Of a DNA stretch of 64,000 bases, positions 1 through 12,034 are shown piece by piece (the stretch's first letter is position 1; every line of letters starts with the position of its first letter). Source of the DNA: Planococcus citri (taxonomy: Eukaryota; Arthropoda; Insecta; Hemiptera; Pseudococcidae); NCBI RefSeq assembly GCF_950023065.1, contig NC_088680.1, positions 35,886,559-35,950,558 on the forward strand, written 5' to 3'. A program made the position numbers and the translations under genes. Below the pieces are notes generated by a model, which had not been told where the DNA came from, ran no database searches, and saw only the letters and a list, made by a program, of their open reading frames with translations.

Positions 1-129
1 CGGTGTAATGTGATTGTACAATACTTCGGCTTCGGCTGATTTCATATCATCTCCTCGAATCGACGTCTGATTCTCCAATGCTTCGATCTGTTCTGTCAAA
101 AACGCCAGTTTTATCACACTTTTATCCAT
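1..129 (-). CDS. 5' coding piece of an unrecognised gene, cut by the left edge
   Basis: An open frame starts at an ATG at 129-127 and runs without a stop for 43 codons to the window edge. It begins MDKSVIKLAFLTEQIEALEN and is rich in E, K, A and L in a pattern suggesting a helical or coiled-coil segment. Residue composition is balanced, unlike the F/K/N/I-rich chance frames elsewhere in this AT-rich window. The ATG is preceded by ACC and followed by G, a good initiation context, and an in-frame TAA lies about 16 codons upstream, so this Met is a reasonable start unless an upstream splice acceptor exists. I do not recognise the family. Only the N-terminus is visible, so no function can be given. 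It could also be an internal exon. Confidence 0.5.
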   Translation of the reverse strand, partial: MDKSVIKLAFLTEQIEALENQTSIRGDDMKSAEAEVLYNHITP

Positions 130-3035
130 GGTTCTTGTAAACGAGTAATCGCGATCGAAAATTTCAGTGATTTACTGAGAAACTGCACCAACTTCAAAAA
201 AAATATTCACTTTGATGCCGAGTAACACGCACATGTAGGTTGACTAGAATGACGCGATGGACAATGTTGACCATTCGAGATCAAAAGGAGAAATGAAGAA
301 ATGGAGGTGCTAAAAGATCTACCTACCTGTATATTTGCATTTCATGTGTACCTACATATAGACACAGGGTGAGTTATCTATCATTTCAATGAAGTGAAAG
401 ATGTTTAGAAAAGTATCAGACTATAGACGAGACGGGAGACAGTGAGGGCGGCTTTTGTCTTTTGTGAGCACTTGTTGCAAATGCACAATACTTTCCTTTT
501 CAATAAATGCCTTCTGGTGATATTATTTACTATTCTAAACAACCATATCCACTGGCGACGGAAGTCGAGGAACTGAGAAAAAGTCGTTTACAGGGACACC
601 TGGGTGAGTGATTTTTGTTGTTGTTTTGTCGGTACATACCTTTACCTATAGGTATATTTTGTACATAAATAATAAAAACAATTCATTTTTTCCTGGAAGG
701 TTTAACGATGCCGATTTCTAGCCTTTTTACGTTTTTTTTTGGCACCACTTGATTTCTTTTTTAAGTGAAGTCGATGTTTGACCGCATTTTTAATTTAAGA
801 CCAGACATTTTTTCAGCTAGACTTTCCACGAGTAGAGTGTCAGGATGAATCTCACCAATCATTGGTGGATCCAACTATCATTATCAAAAATTTTTAAAGA
901 AGTTTTTCCCACTGTGTTTTAGCATAGGCAACCCATCTTAGACGCATGCATATTTGCTCACCCTCGGATTTGAAGATGTTCGTTGATTTTGCGAGGAAGT
1001 TTTGAAGTTATGCCATTCAAGAACCCTGATAAATAGAAAGGTGCTCTGCAAGGCGCTAAATTGCTCATTTCGTCAAGATTTTTTTCATCTACCTAATCGA
1101 TCGTTATGCTACATTTTTTTTGGAAATCTCAACTCAGAAAAACATGTCTTCTTCATGTGGGTATCATTATTATTTCAATTTCTCGAAGAAAAAATGTCTC
1201 TCTTTTCTGATGACACAACCACCTTTTCCTCTCTCTATTTTGGCTCGCTGAAAATAAGGGTTTGAATTTTGAAAAACCACTCCAAAAAATTGCGAGAATT
1301 TGAGAGAGTTATTTTGATTTTTTGACACAAAATTTATATTTAATCAATCGATGTACAAATATTTTTTTTTCAAATAGTGAAATGAGATTATTTTTCAATG
1401 ATTTTTATCAACGATTTTTTGAAAGCTTTGGATAGGTGTCTACCTATTTGATTTTTTTCAATCTCTCAAACTATTATAGGTAGATACGAATATTCTGAGT
1501 GTAAATGATCTACATACGTATTAATATTATGGCTAACCTACACGTGATTTTTCATTGTTACCTACTCATTTCCTTTTTAATCAAGATCACACAGTGAAAT
1601 CGTAGGAATGATTTTCACTTTTTTTTCAACTCCAAAATTGAACATAGCCCCCCAAAAAAATGTTACACTGTACATGACACAAAGATATCTAATACCTATA
1701 CGTATCTCTACTAAATAATACAGACGAGCTTTTACCATTAATTGATTGTATTATTAATAATAGATTTAAGGCCGGGTAGACTTTTTCTTCTTTTTCTATT
1801 TCCTCGAAGAAGTCAACACGTTACCTATACGGATTCATGAAATGTTTACCTCAACTGTCAACGATATTTTGACGTAGCTGTTTCGATTCGTTAATATTTT
1901 CGTCATCTTTCCTCCGAACGAATAGGGAACCGGTGTGGTGAATGTTTAGCATAATGGCCACCTGTGATGGTATATGAATGAAAGAGTGAAATGCTCAACG
2001 GGTACAATGAGTTTAATTCGTTATTGTGTGATGTACCTACATAAGTGTAATTCGGTGTGCACTATTGCCTGTCATCATCAACATCGTTGCACCGAGTTAT
2101 ACATTTGGAAATTGAAACAAGTTTCAGTGTATTTTTTATTAATGTACATTTGGTTGCATGTTGATGATGAATTGAAATCAAAAAATTCAGAATGATGAAT
2201 GAAAAAGTACGAAGGTGGAGGAATTATGGATGGATTTCCATTCTCAGATAATTTATATTTGTCTAATTTTCAACTGATGTCAATCGCCTGGTAAATCATT
2301 AAAAAAAACTTCGAATTCTACAAAAATTGGTTTAAAACTGGACAGTTGTTTGAAGAATCGTTATCCACGACATTCGATTGAAAATGAAAATTGAAAAAAA
2401 AAAATACTTACAGAATATTATCAATTTGTGTGATGGAGCTCTAATCGACCCACTTCTAAAATTTATGAAAGAATTTACGAAAAAATTACTAACGAAAAAA
2501 ATGTAATTCAAATATACGGAGAGTATTGAATTAAACTGGAGAAAAATTCAATAAAATTGCAGTACAAGTCAAGTAGGTACCTACATTTAGAAAAAGTAAA
2601 AACGATCGATGAATTTTAAAGTCTCTGGAAAATGAAGTTAAATTGGAAAAAAATTGGTATGCTTATTATTGCACTAAATAAAAATTGAAATAAAAATTTA
2701 ATTAAAAATGTAATTACCCAATTTTGTTACCTACCTTTGGGAATTGTTGCGCAAATTTGCAAATGATTCACAACATCTCAATCAGTTTGAATCCAAAGAC
2801 AAAATGAAAAGTTTTATGTTAGGGGGGGCGAAAATTTGTCGATTTATGTAAGAAAAAATACCAATTTTGCTGAAGAAAACGGAAGATGAGAACATAATCA
2901 ACGGAAGACGAGAACATAATTCTGCCAGTTGACCTATGTAAGGTGGGTCTTTTCATAGCCTATCATGACCTGTAAATAATTTTCTTTTTCTCTGTTTAAT
3001 TTTCAGAAGCCTCAAACGTAGAATTTTTTATTTTG
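130..3035. other. Non-coding stretch, no gene recognised
   Basis: Mostly unique AT-rich sequence with scattered GTAGGTACCTAC-type palindromes, for example at 2574-2584. ORFs of 60-90 codons here (around 1002 and 1974) have the F/S/L/Y-rich composition of chance frames. A donor-like GGGTGAGTG sits at 602-610 after a GC-richer stretch and might end an untranslated exon on the plus strand, divergent from the gene at 1-129, but nothing else supports it. Confidence 0.5.
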
Positions 3036-3039
3036 TAAA

Positions 3040-3400
3040 AGAGAAACAAATCAGCCCGAGCATAGACAGGGCAAACGCTTTCAAGAATTCGTATTTTGAT
3101 GAGTGAAAACACAATGTTTTTTATGCCAAGGGTTTAATTTTTTTGGTTTCAAAATTTTAGAATTTGAAAGGTGATTTTTTAGAAATTCCAAGTTTGGAAA
3201 AAAAATCGAACAGGCCCGAACGATCTGAGGGCAAAAGCTTTTGAAGCAGCGTTTCTTTATGAGTGAGGAGTTTGATTTTGTCGGTTTCAAAATTTTAGAA
3301 TTTGAATGATGAATTTGTATGAAATTCCAATTTTGAAAAAGTCGAGAAATGAAAAAACGTTTATTTTTCATGCGAGGAGTTCATTTTTTGATTTAAACAT
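3040..3400 (+). repeat. Family D tandem repeat, about two units of roughly 158 bp
   Basis: Two diverged units each carry a block like GAGGGCAAAAGCTTTT (3068 and 3226), then a stretch ending in TTTCAAAATTTTAGAATTTG. The same unit appears at 14870-15310 (opposite strand), 39900-40240 and 49060-49570. The minus-strand ORF over this region (3081-3371) repeats a near-identical SNSKILKP block twice because of the repeat and is not a gene. Confidence 0.7.
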
Positions 3401-4477
3401 TTTCCGAGTGTAAATAATATGTAGGTAGGTTGTTTTTTTTTTTTTTTAGAAAGTTGATTGTGAAAATTTTGCATTTCGGGGGGGGGGGGTGTCCACCTCC
3501 TTAGTTTCGTCCTTGTTTGAACTATTCTCGAATGCTTTTTAAATGAATTTTCAATATTGAAAAATGGAATACCTTACATATTATTTTGCTCGTTGGAGTA
3601 GGTAAATTGCTTCATTCATGTATTTATAGGTATCTGTAAAATTGACTCTTCAATGAACAGAATTATTTCAGAAAATTGGTTTTAAAAACAAAAACTACTA
3701 GTTCTATAATTTCAATTACCCGTATTACCTAATATTAATCATCGTCAGACCAATTTTTTCATTGACAACCTCATTACAAGAGTTTCATACAGAAAGGGAA
3801 ACGTTGACCGATTCGTAAAAAGAATACTGAATGGTGTGTGCTTTATGCAGAGTCATTCTTTTTAGCTTTTTATTCAATCGAAATACGAGTAGGTATTAGA
3901 AATGTGTAGCGCGTGACCTTTCAATACCTTATAGAATAGATATATTCATTATGATATTATGTACACATACTTGGGACGCGCATATAATACGTGCTATATA
4001 GCTTAAAGATACCTGCATAGGCTACTACCGATTACTAAACAAACCTTTAGGCCTACCTACTAATGGTAATTCACTGCGAAGAACACGTGAATCAATTCAT
4101 TAAACTGATACCTATATTATTGAAGAATATTGAATCATAATATTTCTATGGTGTGCATTTAAAAAGAAATCAAATTATTCTGATCTAATTTGTTGTGTAA
4201 GTTGAGTACATGCTTTCTTTGAAATTGGTTCTAATATTCTAAAGTGGAAAAATTGCCAATAAATAAATGTATTAGAGTATTGATAAAGACTGCATATTGT
4301 TTTTAATTAATTTTGAGCACACTTGGACCTTGAAAAAAAAGCGAAGAAAAAAAGAAAACGTAAAAAAATACATATAAAAGAGAGAATCCGGTAAGCACAA
4401 AAGATATGTATAATAAAAATATTCCTTTCTGACAAGGATAAAATATTTTAGTGGCATTTCCTGTGGGCATTTACTAA
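3401..4477. other. Non-coding stretch with a 12-G run
   Basis: AT-rich sequence with no coding signal. A run of 12 G lies at 3478-3489. Confidence 0.5.
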
Positions 4478-4660
4478 GTTACGGTACCATGCTGTCTGCT
4501 CTGGGAAATCTCGACTGTTCGACACGTTAAGGAGTGGTATTCAGTGGATGACTTGCCCAGTTTTATTTTTGACAGTAAAGAGAACGGTACTTGGCCACAT
4601 GTCTACGACTGCAGATCGAAGCCCCGGAGGGGAAAGGGTTCGTTAAAGGCATTACAATAA
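4478..4660 (+). other. Possible coding exon or gene fragment of 60 codons
   Basis: An open frame of 60 codons ends at a TAA at 4658-4660. It reads WEISTVRHVKEWYSVDDLPS in its first half and continues with a basic stretch containing RSKPRRGKGSLKALQ. Composition is balanced and GC-richer than the flanks. No ATG opens it; an acceptor-like TTTACTAAG directly precedes it. A 60-codon open frame is expected by chance in a window of this size, so composition is the only support. No family recognised. Confidence 0.2.
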
Positions 4661-6090
4661 GGCCACTACACTATACGGACGAATAGAGCGGTTTTGGTGA
4701 TTCGATATAGGCCTATATCTTGGTGCAAGATGCTTCGTCTCTCTCTCTCTCGGTGTAACTATTTCGAGTGTTTATTTTATACGAAAATTATTATTACAGA
4801 GGATTCTCCAGCACACACACGCACCGAACCCCATGTCATGTGCATCGTTCGCTATGACCTTATCAAAACATCCCTTTGAATACAAAATTCGGAAATTTTT
4901 ATCTTACCCCTCCCCCTTCCCCCTATTTGGATATTCTTACGTAGTGAGGTTATTACCTCGAACGAGGTGAATTTTTTCAAAAATAATCTCGTCGTCCCGT
5001 CATCATAGTCACAATACGAAACAGTTTACCTACCTATAGGTAGTAATATCGTCAGTCTATATTTAAAAATCGAAACCCATCAGTCGCACGTTCAATAAGT
5101 TAGCATAGAACACCTATCGGTTCCATTAGCTGAGAAAAAATGACAAATGAATGTCACACCAGCGAAATTCACCGAAAATAAAAGAGGGAAACGGTGACGG
5201 GTAGCAATTTGTACTATGTCAAGGTACTTCCTCCTACGAATATAGATATATGAGCATGATGTCTTTCACACCAACACTTCGCCCGATCAACAACATCATC
5301 AAACATTACCACCGTCGACTCTTCACTCTCCAAAAAGCAAACGTTTTCCACACATTATGATTTTTAGAACGCCTTGGCAAATTGACAAACTACCAAATTG
5401 TCGTTGGTCGTTGGTACACGCGGACATGAATATTGTTGCGATATTTTTCGTCGCTTTAAATCGTCAACTCTACCTCGTACTCTCACTCTCACTCTCGCTC
5501 TCATCGGTCTATTATAATCGTTATTACTCCAGGGATCCAACAGCTACGATTTGTGACCTGGCGCTAACAAGTTGAACTACTGTTTAGATCATTTATCATG
5601 GAAAAAAAAGGCACATGGGTCCGGTTAATTATTCGTCTGAGAAAAAAACTGACAGCTAAAATCATCCCATGTAGTTTAAAATATGTTTGAAGATGACTCT
5701 AAATTATTGGTCGTATTTTTATGAGATGTAATCAGTTTTAGAGTGTGCGAATTTTTGGCTCGTCTCTCATGAAAAAAATCGAAGTTTGATCAAACTGACG
5801 GAAATGGCTGAAATTTGGTCTGTATAGGTACCTTTTTTCCGACCTCCGGAGTCGATTGGTGATGGATTAGTGATGGTTTCGAATCATTTTGCAGCATCCA
5901 GCGTTTTTTTCGTTTGCACGTAATCGTCGGAGAAATTTTGGATTTGGACTGACGCAAAAATATTTTCATTATACATGCTACGAAAGTATAAGTTTTCCGC
6001 CCTCCGTGCATGCTACGAAAATGCTCCATGTTTACCCGGGTCGAAAATGAACATCTTTTAACTTTTAAAGCGCTCTGGAGGCGGAAAAAA
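4661..6090. other. Non-coding stretch with simple repeats
   Basis: Contains CT-rich microsatellite patches near 4737-4750 and 5482-5502, GC-richer complex sequence around 4970-5350 that could be regulatory, and from 5600 on sequence resembling dispersed repeats. No gene recognised. Confidence 0.4.
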
Positions 6091-6180
6091 GCATTCTACG
6101 GAAAAATGAAGTCGAGGAAAATTGTAGAGAATTAAATTTCCAATCGACATAATGTCTTCAGTTTTTTTCTAGGAGGCTTA
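6091..6180. repeat. Fragment homologous to the MITE inside the Helitron
   Basis: The stretch beginning GCATTCTACGGAAAAATGAA and continuing through AATTAAATTTCCAATCGACA closely matches the right arm of the MITE at 20746-21192. It is an isolated or decayed second copy, which shows that the MITE family is dispersed and not a private part of the Helitron. Confidence 0.65.
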
Positions 6181-6276
6181 GTATTCGATATATTTACTAT
6201 GCAAAAAAGGAGTCATACTCATCATTTTAACCAAAAACGGGCGTAAAACTTATTTTCGTAGCATGAATAATGAAAA

Positions 6277-6405
6277 ATATCTTACAATGCAAGAAGCGAC
6301 GTGAAGAATGTTTGGTCTCGTGCTGTAACTCACCTCGCCTTCGGCTCGGCGAGTAAAATTGCACTCGACCAAACATACTTCACTTTCGCTCCTTGTATTG
6401 TAATA
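6277..6405. repeat. Long hairpin, arms about 60 bp
   Basis: Two arms of about 60 bp are near reverse complements around an 8-nt centre. The inner stem is CTCGCC (6334-6339) with GGCGAG (6348-6353). The outer arms pair TGTTTGGTC near 6309 with GACCAAACA near 6367, and CTTACAATGC near 6281 with its complement near 6395. It is GC-richer than its flanks. No terminal duplication was seen. Confidence 0.7.
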
Positions 6406-6929
6406 TACTATTTGAAGATCTGCTCCTAAATTGATCGAAATGGTTACAAAGATGATGAATTCGAGTTTGTAGGCGCAGAATTCCATTTATTTTTCAAAAA
6501 CTCGAGAATTATAAAATTTCCAGGAGGCTCCCGAACAGTTCAAGATCATCACCTGCCGACTCGAGAGGTCGAAAATTGGATAAGAATCTTTCATGCTTTT
6601 ATGTTCACTTGATCAATTTTTGATTTTTTTCATGAAGAATAAACCAAATTTGAATTATCAAAAATTCACTAAAAATCGAAAAATTAAATTCCAGCTCCTG
6701 AAATTCTCGCCCGAGGTGTATTTTGGGGTCATATGTACAATACATTCCCTTTTGTCTGGACCAAAATTACTGAGATTCCTTAAAGTTGGGCTAATTCTGG
6801 TCACTTAGGTCATTTTTTTTTTGCAAATTTTTCACAAATTTATTTATTTTATACTTACATACTGAGAAAGAAAAAAATGTCAATGATATAAAATATGTAC
6901 TTGAGTGAATAATTTTTGGAAGTTTGCAC

Positions 6930-8575
6930 TGTTTCCTTCTTTCTCATCTGGCTACACTGCCTTTTCAGTGTTACAGTTACAAAGTTCCGCCTTTGGTTGT
7001 CAAAGTCTCGCTTTCTGCCAAAAATATAGCAAAAAATGTCGCTTTTTGTTGAAATCGTCAAAAGGCTTCGGTTTTTGTTTAAAATTCTAAAAAGTCTCAA
7101 ATTTCTCGCTTGCATGACTAAAAAAATATTTTTCAAAAAATTGCCCAAAAGTCTCGTTTATTTTCATCAATGCAAAAAGTTTCCAAAGCCTCCCTTTTTC
7201 CATAAAAATTGTCTCAAAAATGTCATTTTTTATCCAATAGGTTGATTAGGTACCAAAAAGTCCCGTTTTTTACTAAGATTTTAAAAATCTTGTTTTTTTG
7301 ACGAAAATTTTCGCTTTTTATCAAAAAAACTGGCTAAAAAGGTTCTCTTTTGTCTAGAATTATCCGAACGTCCTAATTTTTTCCAGAATCTTGTTTTTTT
7401 TCTGAAACTGTTCAAGCCTTGCTTTCTGCTTAAAATCATATAAAATCATCGAGTAAAAATTTCGCTTTTCCAAAAAATTGTTCATAAGTCTCACTTTTTT
7501 GACAAAAATTACAAAAAAGTGTCATTTTTTTGCCAATGATTGCAAAAAAGACCTGCTTTTTGCTAAAATTGTCAAAATCTTGTTTTTTGCAAAAAATTGA
7601 CAAAAATTCTTACTTTCTAGCAAAATTGCTAAAAAAAAACTTCTTTTTTTTCAAAAATCCCAAAAAGGCTTCTTTTTTTTCAATAATTATCCAAAAGTGT
7701 AGCTTTTTTGCAAAAAATAGTCAAAAAGCTCTTCCTTGGCTGTAATTGTCGAAGGTTTTTTTTGGGTGGGGGAGGGTTTTTTTAATTACTAGATTATTAC
7801 ACCCTTCTTAAGGAGGTTTATATGGAATTCGATAAGTTATGTTTTTTGATTAAGGTGATGATTTTTTCTATTTTGGAGGGGCTGTCAGGAATGAAGAGGG
7901 ATCATTGGTCTATTTGTAGAGATGATCGATCTTGGAGCAGATGGGGACAATAAAATAATAATTGTTGAACAGAGATGGGTTCAGATGAGCAAAATTGGCA
8001 TGAAGGATTTGTGTCCAATTTTCAGTCGCGTGAGTATGACTTCTTCAATTCTGTTTAAGTGGGAGAGGTTTTTCCGAGGATGGACTGATTTTTTATGTTG
8101 AAAGAGCTTGTTTGGGGTTTGGAGGGACCAAAAGTTTTGCCATTTCTTAAGTGTGCTTTGGATGAAGATAGATTTGAAGTCGTCATTAAAAAAGGGTCAC
8201 TTTTTGCGGAAAATTCCAAATTCTCGCGATATTTTCAAAAATTGTCCAAAAATCTTGCTTTTTTGACGGACATTGCAAAAAAATATCAATTTTTTGCCAC
8301 TAATTACCTACAACAGCGTCCTGCTTTTCTCTAAAACAATTGTCAAAGTCTTGCTTTTTGGCAAAAATACTCTCTTTTTCAAAAATTGAAAAAAAATTGA
8401 ATTTTTTAAAAAGTAGCTAAAAGTTGTTTTTTTTTGGTAAAAAAATTCCAAAAAATTGCATTTTTTTTTTCAAAAATTGTCCAAAAATTTCCCTTTTTTG
8501 TCAGAAATAGAAAATTGGATTTTTAATCAGAAATGGCAAAAATTCTCACTTTGATGCCAAAAATTTCCCAATATC
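6930..8575 (+). repeat. Degenerate tandem array, period about 30 bp (first of three)
   Basis: Loose repeats of a 26-32 bp unit resembling TTGCAAAAATTGTCAAAAAG followed by TCTCGCTTTT, with a less repetitive gap around 7760-8180. The period is close to ten codons, so all three forward frames give repeating peptides such as FFAKNSQKA, and the listed ORFs here (6905-7745, 8095-8334) are by-products. Arrays at 18740-19400 and 38890-39800 share unit, strand and the entry block TTGTCAAAGTCTCGCTTTCT. This array and the 18.7 kb one share the exit block AAAATTAAAAACCAGAACA. Confidence 0.75.
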
Positions 8576-10325
8576 CCAACTTTTTAAAATTAAAAACCAG
8601 AACATTTTAATTTGTATTGTTCTGTGTTTTTTTTCGTTGAGTTTTTCTGCATTAAATTTTCATTTTTTTTGATTAATTTTTGGTTACTTTTTCGAGCTTT
8701 TTTAGCTACTAGGGTAAAGCATTTTTTGTTTTGTTCTTATTTTTTTCAATTAATTAATTTAAATCATAAAACGTGCATAGATAAGCACTGAGCTAGGCTT
8801 CCGAAATGAAATTCAAGTAGATGCTTATGCACTCTGCCAAAAAAAAAGTAACCCTCTTCGAGCTCTATTTGTCAATTTCACCAATCCAATCCTCCAAATT
8901 GTCAAGTTCAGCGGTAAAAAAGTCCTCGTTGCGATAATTCGTAGAAAATTTTACTTTCAATTTGACGCTACATCTTCGTTACCCCGACATGGTTCCGGAT
9001 TCCGAATACGTATGCCTCGCTTGTGCGGCTATGCCTTGTGCCATGCCACCTCACTCGCGTTCTCGTACGTGTCATAAAAAATTAACAAATTTGGACGTAA
9101 ATTAATTGCTTTATTTTAAGGATAATTTAATTCGAACTCGTAGCGTAACAAGTTGGTAAAATTTACTGCGACATAATGGTCAAATTAAAAATCAAATAAC
9201 GCCTTGATAAAAGGTTTACTCGAAAACGACAAACCGTAACGAATTACTCCGGTCTTTTTTTTCACCATTCATTTCGGAATATATCTATCCGCAGAAAACA
9301 GCTAAAAGACACATGACAGATTACCAACAGAACCTCCCCCTTGTTTCTTCTGCGGCTAAATGCGGATACGCGTCAAAAATCAGACAAGTCGAGAATAGAT
9401 AAAGTGTTAAGAATTAACGACCTCACACATTGTTTCTTAAATTTCTTTTTCGCCCCTTTGCCTCGCTATTGTGATTTTTCTACCTTACCGCGAGTTTCTT
9501 TCTATCCGGTCCAGCGAAATCTTTTGTCGGATTTAATTTTTTAACATTCAACATCTCTTTTAACAGCGACGATACGGTAATTTTGCAATTCGTACCTTGT
9601 ATCTGTTTCTTTACCTATACTCGTATGTGTATACAGAACGTGTGGTTGGGGGTGTTATGGAAACGTTTGTTGTTGATTGTGCTTGTGCGTCGTCGTCGTC
9701 GTCGTTTCATCGTTTGTTTTTATTTCTTCTCAGGTGGAACTGGACTGTTTAGTGTTTTGAAATTTCGGCCAAAAATCAATGAGCTTGAAGTTTTTATCGG
9801 AGCCTATGTGGCCTATTTTTTTATTAGGTGAATCTTTTATAAGATGAAAAGCACCAGTACGATTTTACGCAGGAGATCATTTAGGTATCATACTTAAAGA
9901 AACACTAGAGGCAGTGAAAAAATTTTAATTTCCTCTCCTCCAACTTTTTCCATATTTCTAATTGGAAAACCAATTTAAATTAGGCATAAGTACTTGATGC
10001 TGTTTCTTAGACCCCGGATCGTCTATCTCAATTTTTGAATTCAGGAGTTTTTTGACACATTTTTTCTTTGAAAATTTGTGAGTCATTTCATTTTGTTATA
10101 TTATTGTAATTTTTCATCAACTTTTTTTGTTATAACAGTTTTTTTCAGAATTATTTTTTTAAAAATCATAATGAGAAAAGATGTGTAAAATTATACAAAA
10201 TTTATAATTTTCAACTTGATATCAAGGTGTAAAAAAACGTATTTTGATTTTTTCTTGATAAATAAGCCAAATTCAAATTTTAAATAATTCACAAAAAATC
10301 TCAAATTGAATACAGAACTTGAAAT
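8576..10325. other. Non-coding stretch, no gene recognised
   Basis: A GC-richer complex island around 8930-9700 includes a CGT triplet run near 9688-9705. A 98-codon stop-free frame on the plus strand (8781-9077) lacks an early ATG and is not longer than chance allows. It may be regulatory; nothing firm. Confidence 0.4.
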
Positions 10326-10334
10326 TTGATGTAT

Positions 10335-12025
10335 AGTCGGGGAACCCGCTTAAAGATCTATTGCACCACCCCTCCCGGTCGATCCTCTGGGACAACTTTT
10401 TTCTTAAAGGGGGAGTCCTAAGGAACATTTCTAGCCCTTGTACTCAAAAAAAAAAGTGGCCCTACTTACAAAATGACGGCCATTTTGATTGACAGGTCAG
10501 TCGAAATCGCAAATTTCGCGTTCCAACATAGGACTTGCACAAAATTTTTCAAACCATACAAGGGTAGATCGAAAGATCAGGCCAAAATTCATCACCTGTC
10601 AAAATTTCAAGTGCGAAAGTGCGTTTTTCGATTTTTGGTGAATTTTTGAAAATCAAATGTAGACCAAAAATAAGGGGAAAAAATCAAAATTTACCAAATT
10701 GACCAAGAAAGCTGAAATTTGAGATATATCCTATTTTCGACATGCCAAATTTATTGGAAACCGTTTCAAACCGTTTTGAGCAGTTCTGGAGCCTCCAGCA
10801 GATTTTTGGAACTCGAAATTTCCACAAAATTTCATCAAAATGGAGTTTGAAAGCTGAAATTTACTCTGCAAACTGATTTCAATGCGCTACGAAGTACTGC
10901 AGGTAAATTTTAAGTCGTTTTGGAGCCTCCAGCGACTTTTTGAAAATTACTGAAGCCTCAAGCAGATTTCTGAAACTTTAAATTTTTACAAAAATTTCAT
11001 CAAACGGAGATAGAAAGTCGAAATTCATTCTGCAAACTAATTTCAATACGCTACGAAGTCGACTGCTGGTGGATTTCAAGTCGTTTTGGAGCTTCCAGCG
11101 ACTTTTTGAAAGGTCGCATGGCGTTTTTTGGAAAACTGAAATTTCCAAAAAGTAGCTGGAAGCTTCAAAACCATTTGAAACCACCATGTAGTCGACTTCA
11201 TCTCGTATTGAAATTAGTTTGCGAAGTAAATTTCAGCTTGCCAAACTAGAGGCTCCAGTAATTTTCAAAAGTCGCTGAAGGCTCTAAAATGACTTGAACC
11301 CACCTGAAGTCGTCTTCAGAGGGTGTTAAAATTGGAGTGTAGAGTAAATATCAGCTTTCCATCGCCATTTGATGAAATTTTGTAAAAATTTAAAGTTTCA
11401 GAAATCTGCTGGAGGCTTCATGTAATTTTCAAAAAGTCGCTGGAGGCTCCAAAACGACTTAAAATTTACCTGCAGTACTTCGTAGTGCATTGAAATCAGT
11501 TTGCAGAGTAAATTTCAGCTTTCAAACTCCATTTTGGAAATTTCGAGCTCCAAAAATCTGCTGGAGGCTCCAGAACTGCTCAAAACGGTTTGAAACGGTT
11601 TCCAATAAATTTGGCATGTCGAAAATAGGATATATCCCAAATTTCAGCTTTCTTGGTCAATTTGGTAAAATTTTGATTTTTTCCCCTCATTTTTGGCATA
11701 AGTAATTATATTTGATTTTCAAAAATTTACCAAAAATCGAAAAACGCACTTTAGCACTTGAAATTTTGACAGGTGACAAATTTTGGCCTGATCTTTCGAT
11801 CTACCCTTGTACGGTTTGAAAAATTTTGTGCTAGTCCTATGTTGGAACGCAAAATCAGCGATTTCGGTTGACCTGTCAATCAAAATAGCCGCCATTTTGT
11901 AAGTAGGGCCACTTTTTTTTAGTACAAGGGCTAGAAATGTTCCTTAGGACTCCCCCTTTAAGAAAAAAGTTGTCCCGGAGGATCGACGGGGGGGGACAAT
12001 AAATCCTTAAGCGGGCTCCCCGACA
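10335..12025. mobile_element. Full-length foldback DNA transposon, 9-bp target duplication, non-autonomous
   Basis: A 1691-bp element is nearly one giant palindrome. The left end reads AGTCGGGGAACCCGCTTAA and the complement of the right end reads TGTCGGGGAGCCCGCTTAA; the arms stay closely matched for hundreds of bases and the centre lies near 11140. The perfect direct repeat TTGATGTAT flanks it at 10326-10334 and 12026-12034. A 9-bp target duplication with long inverted repeats is what is known of Mutator-like (MuDR/Phantom-related) and Drosophila FB foldback elements. The arms are built from sub-repeats carrying TTTGGAGCCTCCAGC blocks. No transposase ORF is present, so movement would need a source element elsewhere. 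The nearly matching arms and exact duplication suggest a fairly recent insertion. Confidence 0.85.
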
Positions 12026-12034
12026 TTGATGTAT

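Noticed and set aside
6930..7745. Roughly 30-bp periodicity that could suggest a CRISPR array
   Set aside because: Units are degenerate, there are no distinct spacers, and the DNA is nuclear and eukaryotic.
6593..8334. Several plus-strand ORFs of 60-80 codons with repeated F/K/N/S peptides
   Set aside because: They follow the 30-bp array. All three frames are open and repetitive, with no coding composition.
8781..9077. 98-codon stop-free frame without an early ATG
   Set aside because: The expected number of such frames in an AT-rich window of this size is several. No family, splice sites or conservation support it.
10335..12025. Possible LTR retrotransposon
   Set aside because: The long repeats are inverted, not direct, and there is no gag-pol sequence.
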